From NCBI GenBank assembly GCA_964035575.1, contig OZ037835.1, positions 1,922,001-1,986,000 of the forward strand: a DNA stretch of 64,000 nt, read 5' to 3'. The translations under genes and the position numbers were made by a program. Shown piece after piece: positions 30,749 to 41,340 of this stretch (its first letter is position 1; every line of letters starts with the position of its first letter). Below the pieces are notes generated by a model, which was given only the letters and a program-made list of their open reading frames with translations, was not told where the DNA came from and made no database searches. The DNA is from Rhynchopus sp. YZ270_cl-10 (lineage: Eukaryota > Euglenozoa > Diplonemea > Diplonemida > Diplonemidae).

Positions 30749-32935
30749 GCACGTGTCAACTACCCTTTGTTTGTTTTCCACACAAAGAAACCCACCCCCG
30801 ACTTCATTTGCTGTCCACACTGCCCCACACCCTCTCCTCTTCACCACCACACACCCTTCAGATTAGTTCCCTCTTTTGAACAGAAATGCTTTCCCTAATC
30901 ACAGCCTCTGTGCTGTCCGCATGTCTGTGCCCTGATCCGAAGCACTGTCTACCCTTGACCACACCTCTTGCCACCACGGAGACTGTTGCGTTTGCAACTG
31001 CCGATGATGGATGGAAGCAGTACGACATGGACGGTCTCACGACTATCATTAAGTTTTCCGGCATCACAGAAGTGGCGGATCTCATCTGTGCGGCGCATGC
31101 AAAGGGCGTGCGTGTCGCATACTCGATTGGGTTCCCGCACGACCAGCTGAGCAACGCAACTGCCATTGCCAACTTCGCTGCGAGCGTGTCTGCGACCGTG
31201 CTGTCGACGGGCATGGACGGATTCAACTTCGACATCGAAGGCAACAGTGGCGACGCCGCTGGCCTCACAAGCCTAGTCAAGGAAACGTCTGCAGCGCTGC
31301 GTGCACACAACCCCATCGCCCAGGTCTCGTTCGACTCAGGTATGTGTGCGTTGCATTTATATGAGAACAAAGGCTTTGTGGTGGAAAGTCATTAAACGTC
31401 TGAGACATATAATCCTCACGTGGTGACGCTGGCACAACCCACCCCACACCACGTCTATGGGCTATACTCCACACAGGAGCCACGCAACTACTCACCTTCA
31501 AACACACCTCACACACACACAGGCATCCACGGCAACCCCGCCACCGGCTACAACCTCTCCGCCATTGCCGAACACATCGACTTCTTCATCCCCATGGCCT
31601 ACGATATGTGCTGGGGATCGCACAAAGCCGAGCCGAACAGCCCCATCGCCTCCGTCACCCAGGGTGCCGAGGACTACATGAAGTGGGGCCTTGCACACAA
31701 GACCGTTCTGGGCGTGCCGTGGTACGGCTACGACTTCCCCTGTGCGTCCCCTTCCCCATCTGGGTCGTGCCGTGTGACCGAAACGTTTGTCGGGGCTTGG
31801 GCCAGGAGCTTTGACACGGCGCAGGAGCTTGAGAAGAACGCCACGGTCGCACCGCAGTACACGTCCAGTGGCGACGCACGCTTCTTCTCATACGAGCTGG
31901 CGGGGGTGACGCACCAGCTTTACTACGACGACGTGAAAACACTGCAGCAGAAATACGACCTCGTGACGAAGTCGGGCCTCCGTGGAGTCGCGATGTGGAC
32001 TGCGGACTTTGTGACCAAAAACACGACCGAGGATGTGGCAATGTGGAAGGCCTTCGGCAGTGTCAAGAAGCTGTGAGAAGTGGTGTCAGGATACACACTG
32101 AAAGCCATCATATTGGATCAGTGATGCGCTGCATGGGATGGTCACATCAATGTAAATTTAAGTGTTTTGTTTTTTTAAGGGCGGGTTTCGTTTTTGACTT
32201 CTATTTTTTCAACTCAAGCATCATTCCGCTAGTTAACTGGAAAGACCAATCAGGACCTTCGCAGGGTTTCGGTTGGTGGAAGGGTTGCAAGCCAGGACCT
32301 CCGGATTGCAGTTTTAGTTCCATCTTTGTGAACTGTTCTTTTGAAGACAAAATGTTGACGAGCCCACAAGAACGTCTGACGAACTCCCCCTTGTCCACGT
32401 CTCTGCAGTGGACGGGAGGCTTGTTTTCGTTGCTAACCTATTGTGTGGAATGATGTGATGGGTTTTGCATGGTTGTGCACACACGAGATCGATTCGCAAC
32501 ATTCTTTCTGGAGGATGTGTGGCACATTCGTCATGCAATATCCCCTGTTTTTTTGTGTTCCCTGTTCCCATGCCTCTGAATCCCTTCATTGAGGGTAAAA
32601 CGTATGTGAATAAAAAAAGAGCAAAAAAAAGCACGTGAATAGGAGTGCACAGTGCACTCAGGAGGGGTGGATGCTTCCTTATTTGTTAGTGCCTACTTCC
32701 TGTAGCTTTGCTTTGCAATATTTTTATGTGTGTTGAATAAGTTCGTGTGGGTGTTGACACTGTTGTGTGCTTTTTTTTCTCTGGCATTCCAACGAGTTTA
32801 TTTTCTCCCTTTCGGAGTTTCCCTTTCCTTTTTAAGGAACTACCTGTAGAGGAGGTGCCTGCGTTCACAGAAGCGTCTGCACTTTACAGCTTCTATGTAT
32901 CGTATATTTCCCGCTGAAATTTACAGATTTTTTTC
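30749..32935 (+). repeat. segmental duplication, unit C1 (chitobiase block)
   Basis: About 2.2 kb matching 33055-35285: upstream leader (from CACGTGTCAACTAC), the gene, its intron and the 3' flank up to CCCGCTGAAATTTACAGATT. Exons are nearly identical; intron and spacer differ by small indels. Confidence 0.9.
30886..32076 (+). CDS. CTBS-like: di-N-acetylchitobiase, GH18, lysosomal/secreted (copy 1)
   Basis: Chitobiase cleaves the reducing-end GlcNAc from chitobiose cores during lysosomal glycoprotein or chitin breakdown. Exons 30886-31339 and 31523-32076 (335 residues); the 183-bp intron has a GTATGT donor and a CACACACAG acceptor, and interrupts a Gly codon. The ATG lies three bases after a TTGAACAG acceptor-like site. 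A signal peptide precedes CLCPDPKHC, equivalent to the CPCPEPELC start of animal chitobiases. The GH18 catalytic motif DGFNFDIE is intact (D111...D116, E118). VLGVPWYGYDFPC and the downstream LYYDDVKTL and RGVAMW motifs are also typical. Length matches the family. Its tandem copy is at 33191. Expected in lysosome or food vacuole. Confidence 0.93.
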
Positions 32936-33054
32936 GTTTGTGATGTGTACCTGAGGATCACGAACCTATGTTCGTGGGATATTTGTTTACTTACGGTGCG
33001 GACCACACTCACGTCCCACCCTTTTGCATGAGCTCAAGTGAGATGTGCTTGAGC
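32077..33054. other. spacer between chitobiase copies
   Basis: 3' flank shared with copy 2, then about 100 bases unique to this copy (32936-33050). No gene. Short frames such as 32201-32398 are shared with copy 2 because of the duplication, not because of coding constraint. Confidence 0.5.
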
Positions 33055-33190
33055 ACGTGTCAACTACGCTTTGTTTGTTTTCCACACAAAGAAACCCACC
33101 CCCGACTTCATTTGCTGTCCACACTGCCCCACACCCCTCTCCTCTTCACCACCACACACCCTTCAGATTAGTTCCCTCTTTTGAACAGAA

Positions 33191-34382
33191 ATGCTTTCCC
33201 TAATCACAGCCTCTGTGCTGTCCGCATGTCTGTGCCCTGATCCGAAGCACTGTCTACCCCTGACCACACCTCTTGCCACCACGGAGACTGTTGCGTTTGC
33301 AACTGCCGATGATGGATGGAAGCAGTACGACATGGACGGTCTCACGACTATCATTAAGTTTTCCGGCATCACAGAAGTGGCGGATCTCATCTGTGCGGCG
33401 CATGCAAAGGGCGTGCGTGTCGCATACTCGATTGGGTTCCCGCACGACCAGCTGAGCAACGCAACTGCCATTGCCAACTTCGCTGCGAGCGTGTCTGCGA
33501 CCGTGCTGTCGACGGGCATGGACGGATTCAACTTCGACATCGAAGGCAACAGTGGCGACGCCGCTGGCCTCACAAGCCTAGTCAAGGAAACGTCTGCAGC
33601 GCTGCGTGCACACAACCCCATCGCCCAGGTCTCGTTCGACTCAGGTATGTGTGCGGTGTGCATTTATATTAGTCTATCAATTCAACCAAAGCTTTGTGGT
33701 GGAAAGTCATTAAACGTCCGAGACATATAAATCCTCGCGTGGTGACGCTGTCCACACCCACCACGTCTATGGGCTATACTCCACACAGGAGCCACGCAAT
33801 TAATCACCTTCACACACACCACACACAGGCATCCACGGCAACCCCGCCACCGGCTACAACCTCTCCGCCATTGCCGAACACATCGACTTCTTCATCCCCA
33901 TGGCCTACGATATGTGCTGGGGATCGCACACAGCTGAGCCGAACAGCCCCATCGCCTCCGTCACCCAGGGTGCCGAGGACTACATGAAGTGGGGCCTTGC
34001 ACACAAGACCGTTCTGGGCGTGCCGTGGTACGGCTACGACTTTCCCTGTGCGTCCCCTTCCCCATCTGGGTCGTGCCGTGTGACCGAAACGTTTGTCGGG
34101 GCTTGGGCCAGGAGCTTTGACACGGCGCAGGAGCTTGAGAAGAACGCCACGGTCGCACCGCAGTACACGTCCAGTGGCGACGCACGCTTCTTCTCATACG
34201 AGCTGGCGGGGGTGACGCATCAGCTTTACTACGACGACGTGAAAACACTGCAGCAGAAATACGACCTCGTGACGAAGTCGGGCCTCCGTGGAGTCGCGAT
34301 GTGGACTGCGGACTTTGTGACCAAAAACACGACTGAGGATGTGGCAATGTGGAAGGCCTTCGGCAGTGTCAAGAAGCTGTGA
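33191..34382 (+). CDS. CTBS-like: di-N-acetylchitobiase, GH18, lysosomal/secreted (copy 2)
   Basis: Exons 33191-33644 and 33829-34382 join in frame to 335 residues. The protein is nearly identical to copy 1, with only a few differences (for example KAE to TAE near the start of exon 2). Signal peptide, the CLCPDPKHC motif and the catalytic DGFNFDIE are all intact. The intron (184 bp) has changed more than the exons, including a different stretch just after the donor, which argues that both copies are under coding constraint. The pair suggests selection for gene dosage. Confidence 0.93.
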
Positions 34383-35097
34383 GAAGTGGTGTCAGGATAC
34401 ACACTGAAAGCCATCATATTGGATCAGTGATTGCTGCATGGGATGGTCACATCAATGTAAGTGTTTTGTTTTGTTTTTTTAAAGGGCAGATTCTGTTTTT
34501 TACTTCTTTTTTCAACTCAAGCAGCATTCCGCTAGTTAACCGGAAAGACCAATCAGGACCTTCGCAGGGTTTCGGTTGGTGGAAGGGTTGCAAGCCAGGA
34601 CCTCCGGATTGCAGTTTTAGTTCCATCTTTGTGAACTGTTCTTTTGAAGACAAAATGTTGACGAGCCCACAAGAACGTCTGACGAACTCCCCCTTGTCCA
34701 CGTCTCTGCAGTGGACTGGAGGCTTGTTTTCGTTGCTAACCTATTGTGTGGAATGATGTGATGGGTTTTGCATGGTTGTGCACACACGTGATCGATTCGC
34801 AACATTCTTTCTGGAGGATGTGTGGCACATTCGTCATGCAATATCCTCTGTTTTTTTGTGTTCCCTGTTCCCATGCCTCTGAATCCCTTCATTGAGCGTA
34901 AAACGTATGTGAATAAAAAATGAGCAAACAAAGCACGTGAATAGGAGTGCACAGTGCACTCAGGAGGGGTGGATGCTTCCTTATTTGTTAGTGCCCACAT
35001 TTGCTTTGCATTACATTTTTATGTGTTGAATAAGTTCGTGTGTGTGTTGACACTGTTGTGTAATTTTTTCCTCTGGCATTCCAACGAGGTTTTTTAT

Positions 35098-35160
35098 GTA
35101 AGGTGACTAAGCACGAGAGGCTCAGGGTCATCTTATAAAATTTTCTTCCTTTTTTTTTCT
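35098..35160 (+). repeat. R55 element, insertion relative to chitobiase copy 1
   Basis: Copy 1 reads CCAACGAGTTTATTTTCTCC here. Copy 2 has CCAACGAGGTTTTTTATGTA, then AGGTGACTAAGCACGAGAGG and a pyrimidine-rich tail, before rejoining copy 1 at GGAGTTTCC. The extra segment is the same element that fills intron 2 of both receptors. Confidence 0.8.
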
Positions 35161-35540
35161 GCCTTTTGGAGTTTCCTCGTCTTTTATATCCACCTGTAGA
35201 GGAGGTGCCAGCGTTCACAGAAGCGTCTGCACTTTACAACTTCTATTTATCGTTTATTTCCCGCTGAAATTTACAGATTTTTCGACCCATTTTTTTGCCC
35301 CTCTGATTCCCCCCCAAAAAAGGTGCACTTTTATTGCAAAATGCGAGTTACATTGGGGGTGCTCACCAAAGAAAAAAAGGTTGGTCGGGGTTTTTTTATT
35401 AGTCTTTCGACTCACTTCCCCCTTTTTTTTATCTCGCACCACCTCCCCTTCAAGGTTTCGAGTAACAAAGTACAAAAAAACAGAAGCTTTTTTCACCTTT
35501 TGTCCCCCCCCCTTTTTTTTTTTAAACTTTTCTTACAATC

Positions 35541-35552
35541 TCCCCTTTCAAG
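35541..35552 (+). promoter_or_regulatory. candidate 3' splice (trans-splice) acceptor
   Basis: Pyrimidine-rich DNA (from about 35500, C and T runs) ends at CCCCTTTCAAG, 36 bases before the GILT-like ATG. Inferred from composition. Confidence 0.35.
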
Positions 35553-35587
35553 GTTTTTGCACCTCTATACTTTACAACTCCTAAGAA

Positions 35588-36154
35588 ATGAACTACGTGC
35601 TCGCTGTACTGTGCTGTGTTGTCGCGACACAAGCAACGAACGTAACGTTTGTCGAATGGCAAGGCTGCCCTGACTGCACCAAATTCGGCGATGATTTTGT
35701 GGCCCGGGGACTCGACAAAGACCTGGGCGTGATGATGGACTTCACCGTGCTGTACATTGCTGGTCACCACCCGGGGGTTGTGGCTGACCCACAATTCCTC
35801 CCTTTTGCTGCATGCGCGCAGGACGTACCGCGATTCGGTTCTAACTTCACATGGTACAAAGTGCTGAACTGCGCAAACCCAGGAGAGCTTATTGAGACCT
35901 GCTGCAAGAAGGTGGGTCTGTCCGAGACGCAGTACACTGCAATCCATTCGTGCATGGCGAACACTACCCGTAGTGCCGCTCTGGTGACCGAGATGAACTC
36001 CCGTGCCGCAGCAACAGCCTCGGACTACCCCTGGTCCATCGTGGACGGGAAAGCCATGCCCGAGCCGGACACTCACGGAGACAATGCTGGCCCAACAATC
36101 CAGGAAATTTGCAACGACAACTGGCATGTGCCAGAAGCCTGCAAGAAGCAATAG
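35588..36154 (+). CDS. GILT-like lysosomal thiol reductase
   Basis: GILT enzymes reduce disulfides of proteins inside lysosomes at acid pH, opening them to proteases. The 188-residue ORF starts with a signal peptide (MNYVLAVLCCVVATQA), then NVTFVEWQGCPDC, placing a thioredoxin-like CxxC active site at C27-C30. Downstream Cys residues (FAAC, LNC, ETCCKK, HSC) and a conserved-looking PW(S)IVDGK segment, like the family's PW-V-N-G near the C-terminus, fit GILT. N-glycosylation sites (NVT, NFT, NTT) agree with lumenal location. Two chitobiases lie directly upstream on the same strand. The sequence is divergent and the CQHG signature of animal GILT is not clear, so another thioredoxin-fold lysosomal protein remains possible. 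Confidence 0.68.
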   Translation: MNYVLAVLCCVVATQATNVTFVEWQGCPDCTKFGDDFVARGLDKDLGVMMDFTVLYIAGHHPGVVADPQFLPFAACAQDVPRFGSNFTWYKVLNCANPGELIETCCKKVGLSETQYTAIHSCMANTTRSAALVTEMNSRAAATASDYPWSIVDGKAMPEPDTHGDNAGPTIQEICNDNWHVPEACKKQ

Positions 36155-36479
36155 ATGATGGCAGAAAAAGATAAACTTTCAAGGGTGTACTATGCTTTGT
36201 TGTATGACATTATTATTTTGTGTGCTCAAAAAAAAAATGCAGTGTGATTTATTGCCTTTTTGTTTGTTTTCCGTTTGTGTTGCTGTTTCGTTTGGGGTTC
36301 TTTTTTAGTCTACGTTTGCTTTGATGAAGAGGATGGAGCTATTCTGCGTACAGTCACACAACGAACATAGAGTGGGGGGGGTAAAAACCCTGCTTAGAAT
36401 TTTGAAATCTCAAAATCCACCTATGTTTGTGATGTGACTGTCGTGGGATGAAAAAGAACAAAGACGGCTTTATTTTATA

Positions 36480-36888
36480 CCGACCCTCCCCCGTGAAATT
36501 GTCCCCCCTGGGGGGAAAAGTGTGGGCACGGGACCCAGTGACAAGTGACAAGTGAAATCACATGTCATTTCACTTGTCATAATATGACAAAAAAGTCACT
36601 TGTCATGACAAGTGACTTTCTATTGGGGTATAGGCTATTTACTTGTCATTTATTGTCACCATTTTCACTTGTCATTCACTTGTCATTTTCACTTGTCACT
36701 TGTCACTGGGTCCCGTCGTGGGGGGGTGACAATGTCTAGTACGTAACAGTGTTAGCAAAACCCTCCACTTCACACCAGACAGCAATGGCTCGAACCGAAA
36801 TTGTCCCCCCCTGCCTTGAAATTGTACCTGGGGGCAAAATACCGATTTTTTTTTTTGGGGGGGGGACAATTTCACGGGGGAGGGTCGG
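36480..36888. mobile_element. TA-flanked foldback/MITE with a second inverted repeat nested inside
   Basis: Outer arms: 29-bp perfect inverted repeats beginning CCGACCCTCCCCCGTGAAAT (36480-36508 and 36860-36888) between TA dinucleotides (36478-36479, 36889-36890). Inside, 36530-36715 is bounded by another perfect inverted repeat of about 28 bp (GGGACCCAGTGACAAGTG...) and filled with ACTTGTCA/TGACAAGT words. It looks like one element inserted in another. No coding capacity. Confidence 0.75.
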
Positions 36889-37320
36889 TAAACGTTTTTC
36901 TCACCGTTTCTGCGCAGTGTGCTGGATAAACAACTCTTCCAGTTATTTTGTTTTTGCAGAACCAATAAAGTGAGAAAAAGATTTAAAAAAAAAAATGAAA
37001 ACAATTTGATTCAATGTTCCAAAAGCGGCATTTCCCCAGCGCTGTTTTTTTGTTGTGCTTTCATCCAGATGGTATCGCACAGTGGGTCAGTCGGACCTCC
37101 CTGTATTCGGTTTGTTATGATATCTGTTTGCAAAGGTGTGGACAATAGAGTGATAGTACAGGTTGAACTCATTGCTTTTGACATTGGCACTTCTTTTTAG
37201 AATCAACAGAGTGTGCTTTTCCGTACTTCGTTATTTATTGTTTGTGTTGTTTTTCTTGCTGCGTACACCCATCGGCACCCAAATGAATATGTTATAAAAG
37301 AGAGAGCAGATGTGCAGTGT

Positions 37321-37367
37321 TGTTTCTTTCCACACACCTTCTCCACCTCATCACACCAATACAACAG
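37321..37367 (+). promoter_or_regulatory. candidate 3' splice (trans-splice) acceptor
   Basis: TGTTTCTTTCCACACACCTT with further C/T-rich DNA, ending AATACAACAG at 37367, 27 bases before the ATG at 37394. This is the clearest acceptor-like site in the window. Confidence 0.45.
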
Positions 37368-37393
37368 GACAAAGGCTTTGGTTATAAGACAAT

Positions 37394-38611
37394 ATGGATT
37401 TGACCATCAAAGGGTTGAACGGAGTGAAGCATGCGGTCGAGCTGGGTGAGGATGACACACCTGCGGTGATGCGTCGGAAGGTGGCGTCTGCAGTGGGGTT
37501 GCCTGAAGACGGCTTTGTGATGAGTTTCGGTGGGGAGGCGATGGATGAAGGATACGACACGACGCAGCTGAGTACTGGAGACACAATCGAGTTGACGATG
37601 GAGAAGAAGGTCGAGGCCAGAGCAGCACTTCATGCGTTGGGTGAGAGGGACATCACTGCAGAGAGGCTGGTGACTGTGGAGGATCCTGAGGTTGCGTGTT
37701 TGCTTCTGCAGGCGGAGGTTGCGACTGTCATTCCGAATAAGTTCTTGGCACAGACATCGTTAACAGCACTTGATCTGAGTGCTGTGTCCTGTGTGACGGA
37801 AATTCGTGATCAGTTTCTTGAAGGGTGTACATCGCTGACGAGCATCGAGCTGTCTGGGTTGACACGTCTCACGCGGATTGGCACCAAGTTTCTTGCCAAC
37901 TGCAGCAGCCTCACAGCAGTGGACTTAACACCACTCAGAAATGTTACACGCATTGATGATTGGTTTCTTGCCATCTGCAGCAGCCTCACAGCAGTGGACT
38001 TAACACCACTCAGCAATGTTACACACATTGATGACCAGTTTCTTATGAACTGCACCAGCCTCACAGCAGTGGACTTATCTCCACTCAGCAATGTTACACG
38101 CATTCATGACCGCTTTCTTCACAACTGCAACAGCCTCGCAGCTGTAGACTTAGCACCTCTCAGCAATGTTACACAAATTGATGATTGGTTTCTTTCCAAC
38201 TGCAAGAGCCTCGCAGCAGTGGACTTATCGCCACTTCGCAATGTTACTCAAATTGGTACAAGCTTTCTTCGGAGCTGCAGCAGTCTCACAGCAGTGGACG
38301 TATCACCACTCAGCAATGTTACACACATTCAGGACCGCTTTCTTCGCAACTGCACCAGCCTCACAGAACTAGACCTGTCACGACTCAGTAGAGTTACGCA
38401 CTTTGGTGAGCTTCCTGTTTTCAACTGCACTTCGTTGAGGAGAATCCACCTTGCCGGCTGCAGCAATGTTGTGCTCAGTCGAGTACGCGAATGCAGGCGT
38501 GAAGGCGATATGAAGGAGTATGTGGTTTACGCACCTCCACCTCCACCTCCACCTCCGACACGTGGCAGAGACAAGACGAAAGCATCCGTGCCTTGCTGCA
38601 GTGTTTCGTAA
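37394..38611 (+). CDS. ubiquitin-like + leucine-rich-repeat protein with CaaX box (paralogue 1)
   Basis: 405 residues, single exon. Residues 1-73 read as a beta-grasp ubiquitin-like domain (MDLTIKGLNG..., MRRKVASAVGLPEDGF, LSTGDTIELTM), aligning with ubiquitin from its first residue but lacking a terminal Gly-Gly. A conserved helical linker follows (RAALHALGERDITAERL...VACLLLQAEVATVIP). Then about nine 25-residue LRRs of BspA-like type (LTAVDLSPLSNVTHIxDxFLxNCxS). A Cys-containing cap, a poly-Pro stretch and a basic tail lead to CCSVS at the C-terminus. The last four residues (CSVS) fit a farnesylation CaaX box, with an adjacent Cys for palmitoylation. Predicted: cytosolic, membrane-tethered recognition or adaptor protein. 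Founder of a four-gene family in this window. Confidence 0.88.
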   Translation: MDLTIKGLNGVKHAVELGEDDTPAVMRRKVASAVGLPEDGFVMSFGGEAMDEGYDTTQLSTGDTIELTMEKKVEARAALHALGERDITAERLVTVEDPEVACLLLQAEVATVIPNKFLAQTSLTALDLSAVSCVTEIRDQFLEGCTSLTSIELSGLTRLTRIGTKFLANCSSLTAVDLTPLRNVTRIDDWFLAICSSLTAVDLTPLSNVTHIDDQFLMNCTSLTAVDLSPLSNVTRIHDRFLHNCNSLAAVDLAPLSNVTQIDDWFLSNCKSLAAVDLSPLRNVTQIGTSFLRSCSSLTAVDVSPLSNVTHIQDRFLRNCTSLTELDLSRLSRVTHFGELPVFNCTSLRRIHLAGCSNVVLSRVRECRREGDMKEYVVYAPPPPPPPPTRGRDKTKASVPCCSVS

Positions 38612-38748
38612 AGAGCGACAGGAGAAGCTAGGCAAGGAACGTAGAGCAGCTCCGCTGTGACAGCTGCTTGTCCCATTCTGCGACGTCGGTGTGAGTCTTA
38701 GAACACCGCCATCCGCGCCACCAAAGAGAAACAGAGCTGCAAAGATGA

Positions 38749-38922
38749 ATGGCGGTGGGGACGTACGTTGTGTTCAAATGCAGGAATAAGGCAAGTCTGC
38801 TTGGGGTGCTGCCGGCAGGGCAAACGCTTGGCTTTGCGGCGGCGGTGTTGGCAGACAGCGATGTGGACAATACACTAAACGATGGGGAGGAAGGTGCCTC
38901 GTCGGGGGGTATTACAGAGTGA
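38749..38922 (+). CDS. possible 57-residue ORF
   Basis: ATG frame MAVGTYVVFKCRNKASLL... ending GGITE-stop. Composition is protein-like (GC-rich third positions, as in neighbouring genes), with a short pattern (VFKCRNKASLLGVLPAGQTL) that could be the first strands of a beta-grasp fold. No homologue recognised. It may be the remnant of a larger gene or a small gene whose continuation was lost. Confidence 0.3.
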   Translation: MAVGTYVVFKCRNKASLLGVLPAGQTLGFAAAVLADSDVDNTLNDGEEGASSGGITE

Positions 38923-39022
38923 TGGGGTTGAAGGGAAAAGGGGGAAAGGTTGGGCCTGCATCAATAACTTCACTTTCTTCAGGTCAAACGCCTTCACTCC
39001 ACTCTTGTCAAAAAAATAAGTT

Positions 39023-39088
39023 AGTGGAGCACACTCTAGGGTGGCTACACTAATACAACCAAGTTTTCAAAAAAAAAAAAAAAAAATA
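39023..39088 (+). repeat. R50 copy 2 with long A-tail
   Basis: Identical to 12025-12074 and followed by an uninterrupted A-run to about 39088. A 3' A-tail of varying length suggests spread through an RNA intermediate. Confidence 0.9.
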
Positions 39089-39120
39089 CATTTCCCGACA
39101 CATCCAGCCATTGAAGGGGG

Positions 39121-39235
39121 TTGTGATCTGGGGTGGAGGGAAGCGTTTTCAGCATTTTTCAACCCCCTCTCTCGCCTGTCTTTTTCCATTCGCGATTTAT
39201 TTCATAATCCGTGACGCCACAGAGCCGGCACACTC
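39121..39235 (+). repeat. degenerate R110 copy
   Basis: Shares GTGATCTGGGGTG, GAAGCGTTTTCA and later C/T blocks with 3492-3604 but is clearly older. Confidence 0.55.
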
Positions 39236-39893
39236 GTTGAGTGCCTCACAAAACCTCAAATTTATTCCGCTTTGATTTTATTTATTGTCTTCACTCTTTA
39301 TCGTTGTTGCTGGGTTGGGAAATAAAAGGTGTAATCCTGTAGGGGTGTGGGTGTGTGTGTGGCACCTGGGTACAGCATGTATAACCTAGTGTATACTGGG
39401 ATTGTGCATAAATTGTATAGATCTGACTGCTATAAAATAATTTGGGATTGTATACGAAACGGTGAGATCTTTTCAATTTCCATACACTGTGTACACATTG
39501 TAGAGAACTGACTATAACCTTGTGAAAACATTTGACTTTCACCATTTTTTTTGGCTTTCGTGTGACTGAGTGTGGGGATGCGTTCAAGAATTAAACTCTT
39601 CCCTCCAAACCCCTTTTCGCCTCTGTTTTCTTTATCCAAACGGCAAGTGGATGTGTAGTAATTTTTGTCTTTTTCAGCACACATGTTGCAAGAATGTTTT
39701 ATAGGTCAAACCCCCCGCTTAACCCCACGTCTTTTTTTGTATGTTTGAGCATGGGGATCGAGAAGTTGAACACCTACCCTAGCCACATCCAGACTCCGTG
39801 TCTCCAACCGGGTCTATACGAGTCCGAATGGTCGAGGAGACTTGTTTTTGACCACAACACAACAACACAACACCATGAAAAGGGAGATTAAAA

Positions 39894-41210
39894 ATGCAGC
39901 TGGTTGTGCAGGGCTTCAGCAAGGAGTACGTGATTGAGGTGGGTGAGGATGACACAACGGCGACCATGCGGCAGAAGGTGGCGTCTGCAGAAGGGTTGTG
40001 CGAAGACAGCTTTCGTATGGGTTTTGGAGGGAAGGAGGAAGGAGAGGACATCAGAGAACTGAGTGCTGGCGAGACAATCACACTGACGAAGTCATCGAAG
40101 TACGAACCAATAAGAGCTCTTCATGCATTGGGTGAGACTGACATCACTGCAGAGAGGTTGGGGCAGGTGCGGGATCCTCAGGTGGCCAGCTTGCTCCTGC
40201 AGGCAGAAGTTGCGACTGCTATTCCAGATCACTTCTTCTCCGATGGTGCATCAGTGACGCACATTGTGTTCAGTTACGTGTCCGATGCGGATGACAACCG
40301 TGGCACCACACTGCACCTGCCTGCATTACCCTGTGTTGTCGCAATTGGGCACGGTTTCTTCTACAACAACTACACAGCATTGTCGACAGTGGACCTCTCA
40401 GGCATACAATCAGTCACCACAATTGGTGACTGGTTCCTCAACAACTGCAGAGCATTGTCGACAGTGGACCTCTCAGGCCTGCAAGCAGTCACCACGATTG
40501 GTGACGGGTTTCTCTTCAACTGCAGAGCATTGTCGACAGTGGACCTCTCAGGCTTAAAATCAGTCACCACAATTGGTGACTGTTTCCTAGACAACTGCAG
40601 AGCATTGTCGACAGTGGACCTATCAGGCCTGCAAGCAGTCACCACGGTTGGTTATGGGTTTCTCTCCGACTGCAGAAGCTTGTCGACAGTGGACCTCTCA
40701 GGCCTGCAAGCAGTCACCACGGTTGGTAACTACTTCTTCTCCAACTGCACAGCATTGTCGACAGTCGACCTATCAGGCTTACAATCAGTCACCATAATTG
40801 GTGACTGGTTCCTCTTCAACTGCACAGCATTGTCGAAAGTGGACCTCTCAGGTCTGCGAGCAGTCACCACGATTGGTGATGGGTTTCTCGAAAACTGCAC
40901 AGCATTGTCGACAGTCGACCTATCAGGCTTACAATCAGTCACCACAATTGGTGACTGGTTCCTCAACAGCTGCACAGCATTGTCGACAGTGGACCTATCA
41001 GGCCTGCGAGCAGTCACCACGATGGGTAACTACTTCTTCTCCAACTGCAGAAGCTTGTCGACAGTGGACCTCTCAGGCCTGCAAGCAGTCACCACGATTG
41101 GTAGCGGGTTCCTCAGCGAATGTACAGCACTGCAGACCGTACACGGTAAGGACAAGTGTAGCAGTGTTGTACGCAGCAGAGCAACCAAGTACAAATGTGT
41201 GTGCATGTGA
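39894..41210 (+). CDS. ubiquitin-like + leucine-rich-repeat protein with CaaX box (paralogue 2)
   Basis: 438 residues, single exon. The same plan as paralogue 1 but the most diverged member. Residues 1-72: ubiquitin-like (MQLVVQGFSKEYVIEV..., MRQKVASAEGL, LSAGETITLT). Linker RALHALGETDITAERLGQVRDPQVASLLLQAEV. A non-repeat insert (VTHIVFSYVSDADDNRG) precedes about ten LRRs of the form LSTVDLSGLQAVTTIGDxFLxNCxA. The tail is basic and ends KYKCVCM, so the CaaX box is CVCM, different in sequence from the CSVS of its paralogues but again a plausible farnesylation signal (X = Met). Independent retention of a C-terminal CaaX in a diverged copy supports its importance. Confidence 0.88.
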   Translation: MQLVVQGFSKEYVIEVGEDDTTATMRQKVASAEGLCEDSFRMGFGGKEEGEDIRELSAGETITLTKSSKYEPIRALHALGETDITAERLGQVRDPQVASLLLQAEVATAIPDHFFSDGASVTHIVFSYVSDADDNRGTTLHLPALPCVVAIGHGFFYNNYTALSTVDLSGIQSVTTIGDWFLNNCRALSTVDLSGLQAVTTIGDGFLFNCRALSTVDLSGLKSVTTIGDCFLDNCRALSTVDLSGLQAVTTVGYGFLSDCRSLSTVDLSGLQAVTTVGNYFFSNCTALSTVDLSGLQSVTIIGDWFLFNCTALSKVDLSGLRAVTTIGDGFLENCTALSTVDLSGLQSVTTIGDWFLNSCTALSTVDLSGLRAVTTMGNYFFSNCRSLSTVDLSGLQAVTTIGSGFLSECTALQTVHGKDKCSSVVRSRATKYKCVCM

Positions 41211-41340
41211 GGGACGTGCATCTTTCTGGCTAGCTGCTCACTGCGCCGTTCAGAGAACGAATTTTACGTTACACATTGCACTTTCCACTTTGCTTCTCCG
41301 AAAAAATGAAACTGGCAATGATTTTTTCTCCATGCGAAAC

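Larger units (their letters stand above)
33055..35285 (+). repeat. segmental duplication, unit C2 (chitobiase block)
   Basis: Second copy of 30749-32935. It differs chiefly by one extra R55 element at 35098-35160 in the 3' flank. Confidence 0.9.
38612..39893. other. spacer between LRR paralogues 1 and 2
   Basis: Starts with the conserved 3' flank shared by three LRR paralogues (GGAACGTAGAGCAGCTCCGC). It also holds a small ORF (38749-38922), an R50 copy (39023-39072) and an R110 relative (39121-39235). At 39560-39640 it carries the TGTGGGGATGCGTTCAAGAA motif shared with 25165-25200 and 30040-30075. Confidence 0.5.
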
